A DNA stretch of 64,000 nt from Paradesertivirga superstes (GTDB lineage Bacteria > Bacteroidota > Bacteroidia > Sphingobacteriales > Sphingobacteriaceae). A program made the position numbers and the translations under genes. A model generated the notes under the pieces. The model had not been told where the DNA came from, ran no database searches, and saw nothing but the letters and a program-made list of their open reading frames with translations. Location of the stretch: assembly GCF_037622515.1 (NCBI RefSeq), contig NZ_JBBJCN010000009.1:57224-121223 (forward strand), given 5' to 3'. Below are positions 61,558 to 64,000 of the stretch, piece by piece; position 1 is the first letter of the stretch, and every line of letters starts with the position of its first letter.

Positions 61558-64000
61558 TCATTTCTTTCGTTTCAAAATAAAATAGCCTTTATTGAGTTTT
61601 GTAACGTTACCTGGTGTTTTAGTGTAAATTAAGTAATAGTAAACTCCATCCACAAGATCCTGCTGTGTATTTGCAAATACACCTGTATTTGCTTTACCTC
61701 TGAATGCTTTGTCGTAATTGTCATAGTTTTTCATCCTGAACACTTCATTACCCCACCTGTTAAAAATAGAAACTTCATTATCCGGATAGGCTGAAATGTT
61801 ATAGATAAAGAATTCATCATTTCCTACCCCGTCATCATTCGGTGAGGTCATAGGATCGGGCCTTATATCAGTATTTTCGTCTTTCCCTGAAGGAGGTTCA
61901 TCCGTTGGAAATACATCGTGTATCAGCACTTCAGATCCTGTTCCTTTATCCACATATTTAGAAGAAATTGTATTGATGTTAACCAAGAGCGTTTCATCGA
62001 TTTCTTTAATGCCATCTCTCACGGCCAGTACCTGAACTCTTTCATTCGAAATGGTTTGACCTGCTTTAATGGTAAGTGTGAGATTTCCTGATAAACTATA
62101 GTCGCCGGCAGTCACATCTCCTGAATAGGATAAGGTAATCGTTACATCTTCGTGTATTGGCGATAAGAGTTGTGCTGTAATCCATACCTTACCACCTTCA
62201 AATACATCCGATTTAAGCGGTGTCAGATTAACAATTGTGGGCGGGTAAATATTCAGGGTTACCGTTGCTTCAACACAGGCACCATCTACATCGCATGCCT
62301 GATATTTAAATGTTACTGTACCTATAAATCCCGGGGCTGGTACATAAATGAAAGTTCCATCCGGATTAAATTGAGTGATGGTTCCTGAGGCCGGATCTGT
62401 AACTTTAAGAAACGTAAGCACCGTTCCATCGGGATCAGTATCATTAGTGCCGACATTCCCGTTGATAGTAACATTTAGCCGTTCATCAAACGCGTCATTT
62501 AGAGGTGTTGGCGGAGCATTTACAGCTAAAGTTAACGCTTTTTCACTAACACAGATCTTGTTGGATATCGTCCATTTAAATTCATAAATCCCTGGAATAT
62601 GTCCGGATATTTGTGTGTCAAAATTAGTCGGATCACTTATTAATACCAGGTTAGGGCCCGATGACTGACTCCATTTTCCCGTGCCTATTAATGCCTGGTT
62701 CCCTTTTAAAGGAGCCGGGATATTTATATTATATCGTTTTGTCTGGTCTCCAAAAGTTTGAGCCTGTGTAGGTAAAGGGATAACATTAATAACGTAGTCT
62801 TTTGTGGGGCCCTGGCATCCGTCTGCTGTCGCTGTAATGGTATATACAACTATGCCCGTATTAACTCCGGTAGCGTATAAAGTTTGAGCGGGTATTGTAC
62901 CGGTTCCGCTCATCGTTGTGAGACCGCTAACTCCTGACGAATTGGAAACAGACCATTGGAAAGTTGCTCCAAAGGTATTTGAAGTGAGTATAACTGCAGT
63001 GCTATTCGTGCCCGAACATATTTCCTGTGATAAAGGGGAATTGGTAATGATGGGTTTAGGAATTGTGATCGTAAATGTTTGCGGTAAACCGACACATCCA
63101 TTAGAAGCAGGCGTTATAGTTATTCTGGCTGTTAATGCGCCAGTCGTTGTATTAGTAGCTAAAAATGAAGGAATGTTGCCGGTTCCGCTGGCAGCAAGTC
63201 CGATGGAGGGATTGTCATTGGTCCAGGTAAAGGTACTCCCCGGAATACTTGAGCTAAGTGTAATTGGAGCTGTGGTGCTGTTATTACAAACAATTACGTT
63301 AGAAAGTGAAGTAACAGCAGGTCTCGGCTTTATGGTTAACGTTATTGCTGTTCTGGAAAGACTTAAACAGCCGCTGACATTATCAATCCCTTCAGCATAA
63401 TAAGTTATAGTTCCAACAGAATTTAAAGTTGGTGAAGCAATAGCGGTACCGCCGCTCGCTGTAGTATACCATAATATCCCTGTTGGAGATGCGAAAGCAG
63501 CTCTTGCATCCAGAGTTTGAATGGGACTTGTTTCGCATTGGGTGATACTAGATGAGCCTGATAATGCTGGAGCCGGAGGGGCTGCATTAATAGTTAAGGT
63601 TACAGCAGTTCTTGTTAGGCTCAGGCAACCCGTTACAGGATTACTTGTTTCAGCAAAATATCTTACAGTTCCAACTGTGTTTAAAGTGGGCGATGTGATC
63701 GGGCTACCCCCGGTTGCAGAATTATACCAAGTAACATTAGTCGCAGAGCTAAGGGCGTTGTTCGCATTTAGTGTCTGGGTAGGATTTGTTTGACAAGCGG
63801 TGATAGTTGAAGAACCTGACAGTGGAGGCGGAGCAGGGGCCGGGTTTATCATTAAGGTAACGGCAGTTCTAGACAAGCTTAGACATCCCGTTGCCGTATT
63901 TGTTGCTTCAGCAAAATAAGTTATTGTGCCTGCAAAACTCAAAGTTGGAGAAGCGACAATGGTACCTCCAGTTGCTGCAGTATACCAGGTTACATTGGTC
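61558..64000 (-). CDS. Repeat-rich surface adhesin with type B sorting domain (5' end beyond window)
   Basis: The frame is still open at the right edge of the window, so the N-terminus lies outside; 813 residues are visible. It has at least four tandem Ig-like repeats of ~80 residues, each with a W-Y-x-x-A-x-G-G then a Y(F/Y)AE strand and a TGCLSLSRTAVTL strand. Next are PKD/Ig-like segments, a cadherin-like/VCBS-type segment (about NDTDPDGTVLTF), a Calx-beta-like part (DGIKEIDETLLVNI), and the type B sorting domain (PMTSPNDDGVGNDEFFIYN, VSIFNRWGNEVF, GVYYYLIY). It is likely a cell-surface adhesin secreted by the type IX system. It is followed by its PorP partner. Confidence 0.9.
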   Translation of the reverse strand, partial: TNVTWYTAATGGTIVASPTLSFAGTITYFAEATNTATGCLSLSRTAVTLMINPAPAPPPLSGSSTITACQTNPTQTLNANNALSSATNVTWYNSATGGSPITSPTLNTVGTVRYFAETSNPVTGCLSLTRTAVTLTINAAPPAPALSGSSSITQCETSPIQTLDARAAFASPTGILWYTTASGGTAIASPTLNSVGTITYYAEGIDNVSGCLSLSRTAITLTIKPRPAVTSLSNVIVCNNSTTAPITLSSSIPGSTFTWTNDNPSIGLAASGTGNIPSFLATNTTTGALTARITITPASNGCVGLPQTFTITIPKPIITNSPLSQEICSGTNSTAVILTSNTFGATFQWSVSNSSGVSGLTTMSGTGTIPAQTLYATGVNTGIVVYTITATADGCQGPTKDYVINVIPLPTQAQTFGDQTKRYNINIPAPLKGNQALIGTGKWSQSSGPNLVLISDPTNFDTQISGHIPGIYEFKWTISNKICVSEKALTLAVNAPPTPLNDAFDERLNVTINGNVGTNDTDPDGTVLTFLKVTDPASGTITQFNPDGTFIYVPAPGFIGTVTFKYQACDVDGACVEATVTLNIYPPTIVNLTPLKSDVFEGGKVWITAQLLSPIHEDVTITLSYSGDVTAGDYSLSGNLTLTIKAGQTISNERVQVLAVRDGIKEIDETLLVNINTISSKYVDKGTGSEVLIHDVFPTDEPPSGKDENTDIRPDPMTSPNDDGVGNDEFFIYNISAYPDNEVSIFNRWGNEVFRMKNYDNYDKAFRGKANTGVFANTQQDLVDGVYYYLIYTKTPGNVTKLNKGYFILKRKK

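Noticed and set aside
61558..64000. Regular repeats that could be taken for a CRISPR array or satellite
   Set aside because: The period is ~240 bp and the reading frame is kept; they encode tandem Ig-like adhesin domains.

Overview
The window is a chromosomal segment from an AT-rich member of the Bacteroidota, most likely a Sphingobacteriaceae-type organism (Pedobacter or a relative). The main pointers are two PorP/SprF proteins paired with large adhesins that end in the gliding-motility (type B) sorting domain of type IX secretion, a short Bacteroidota-type primary sigma factor, promoters with the TAnnTTTG -7 box, frequent TTG starts, and a GSIII glutamine synthetase. I see no rRNA, tRNA, CRISPR array, insertion sequence or phage gene. 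The genus is inferred from protein character only.

Layout. 1-10.4 kb: the end of an RND efflux pump, a Gfo/Idh/MocA oxidoreductase, a PorP + IgGFc-binding/PKD adhesin pair, and rpoN. 10.4-20 kb: a decayed pirin gene, a lone acyl-CoA carboxylase biotin carboxylase subunit, riboflavin synthase, guaA, an RNA m5C methyltransferase, an outer-membrane barrel protein and a DUF2147 protein. 20.3-27.8 kb: a GNAT-like synthase, a ThiF/E1-nitroreductase fusion (Rv1355c/MoeY-like), a 7TMR-DISM sensor kinase, a receiver-kinase hybrid and two receivers. This is the best candidate for an undescribed system. 28.5-34.8 kb: a lipoprotein, a GSII glutamine synthetase, a gamma-glutamylcyclotransferase-like protein, and a run of GSI-like ligase, APH-like kinase and HAD-IIA protein. 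34.9-41.4 kb: small stress and membrane proteins (PRC-barrel/YflT-like, RRM, EcsC, DMT exporter, YihY/BrkB) and a LytTR regulator with an atypical receiver. 41.8-57.1 kb: housekeeping genes (mutS, NlpC/P60, smc, rpoD-like sigma, metallo-beta-lactamase fold, SMR exporter, lpd, purM, GSIII). 57.2-64 kb: a TonB-like protein without its C-terminal domain, a zincin metalloprotease, and a second PorP + adhesin pair that runs off the right edge.

How the genes work together. The two PorP/adhesin pairs probably belong to type IX secretion and surface attachment. Three different glutamine synthetase families within 28 kb suggest layered nitrogen or gamma-glutamyl metabolism. The 20-28 kb cluster joins a putative small-molecule biosynthetic pair to a membrane sensor kinase and its receivers, so it may make and sense a chemical signal; that reading is inference.
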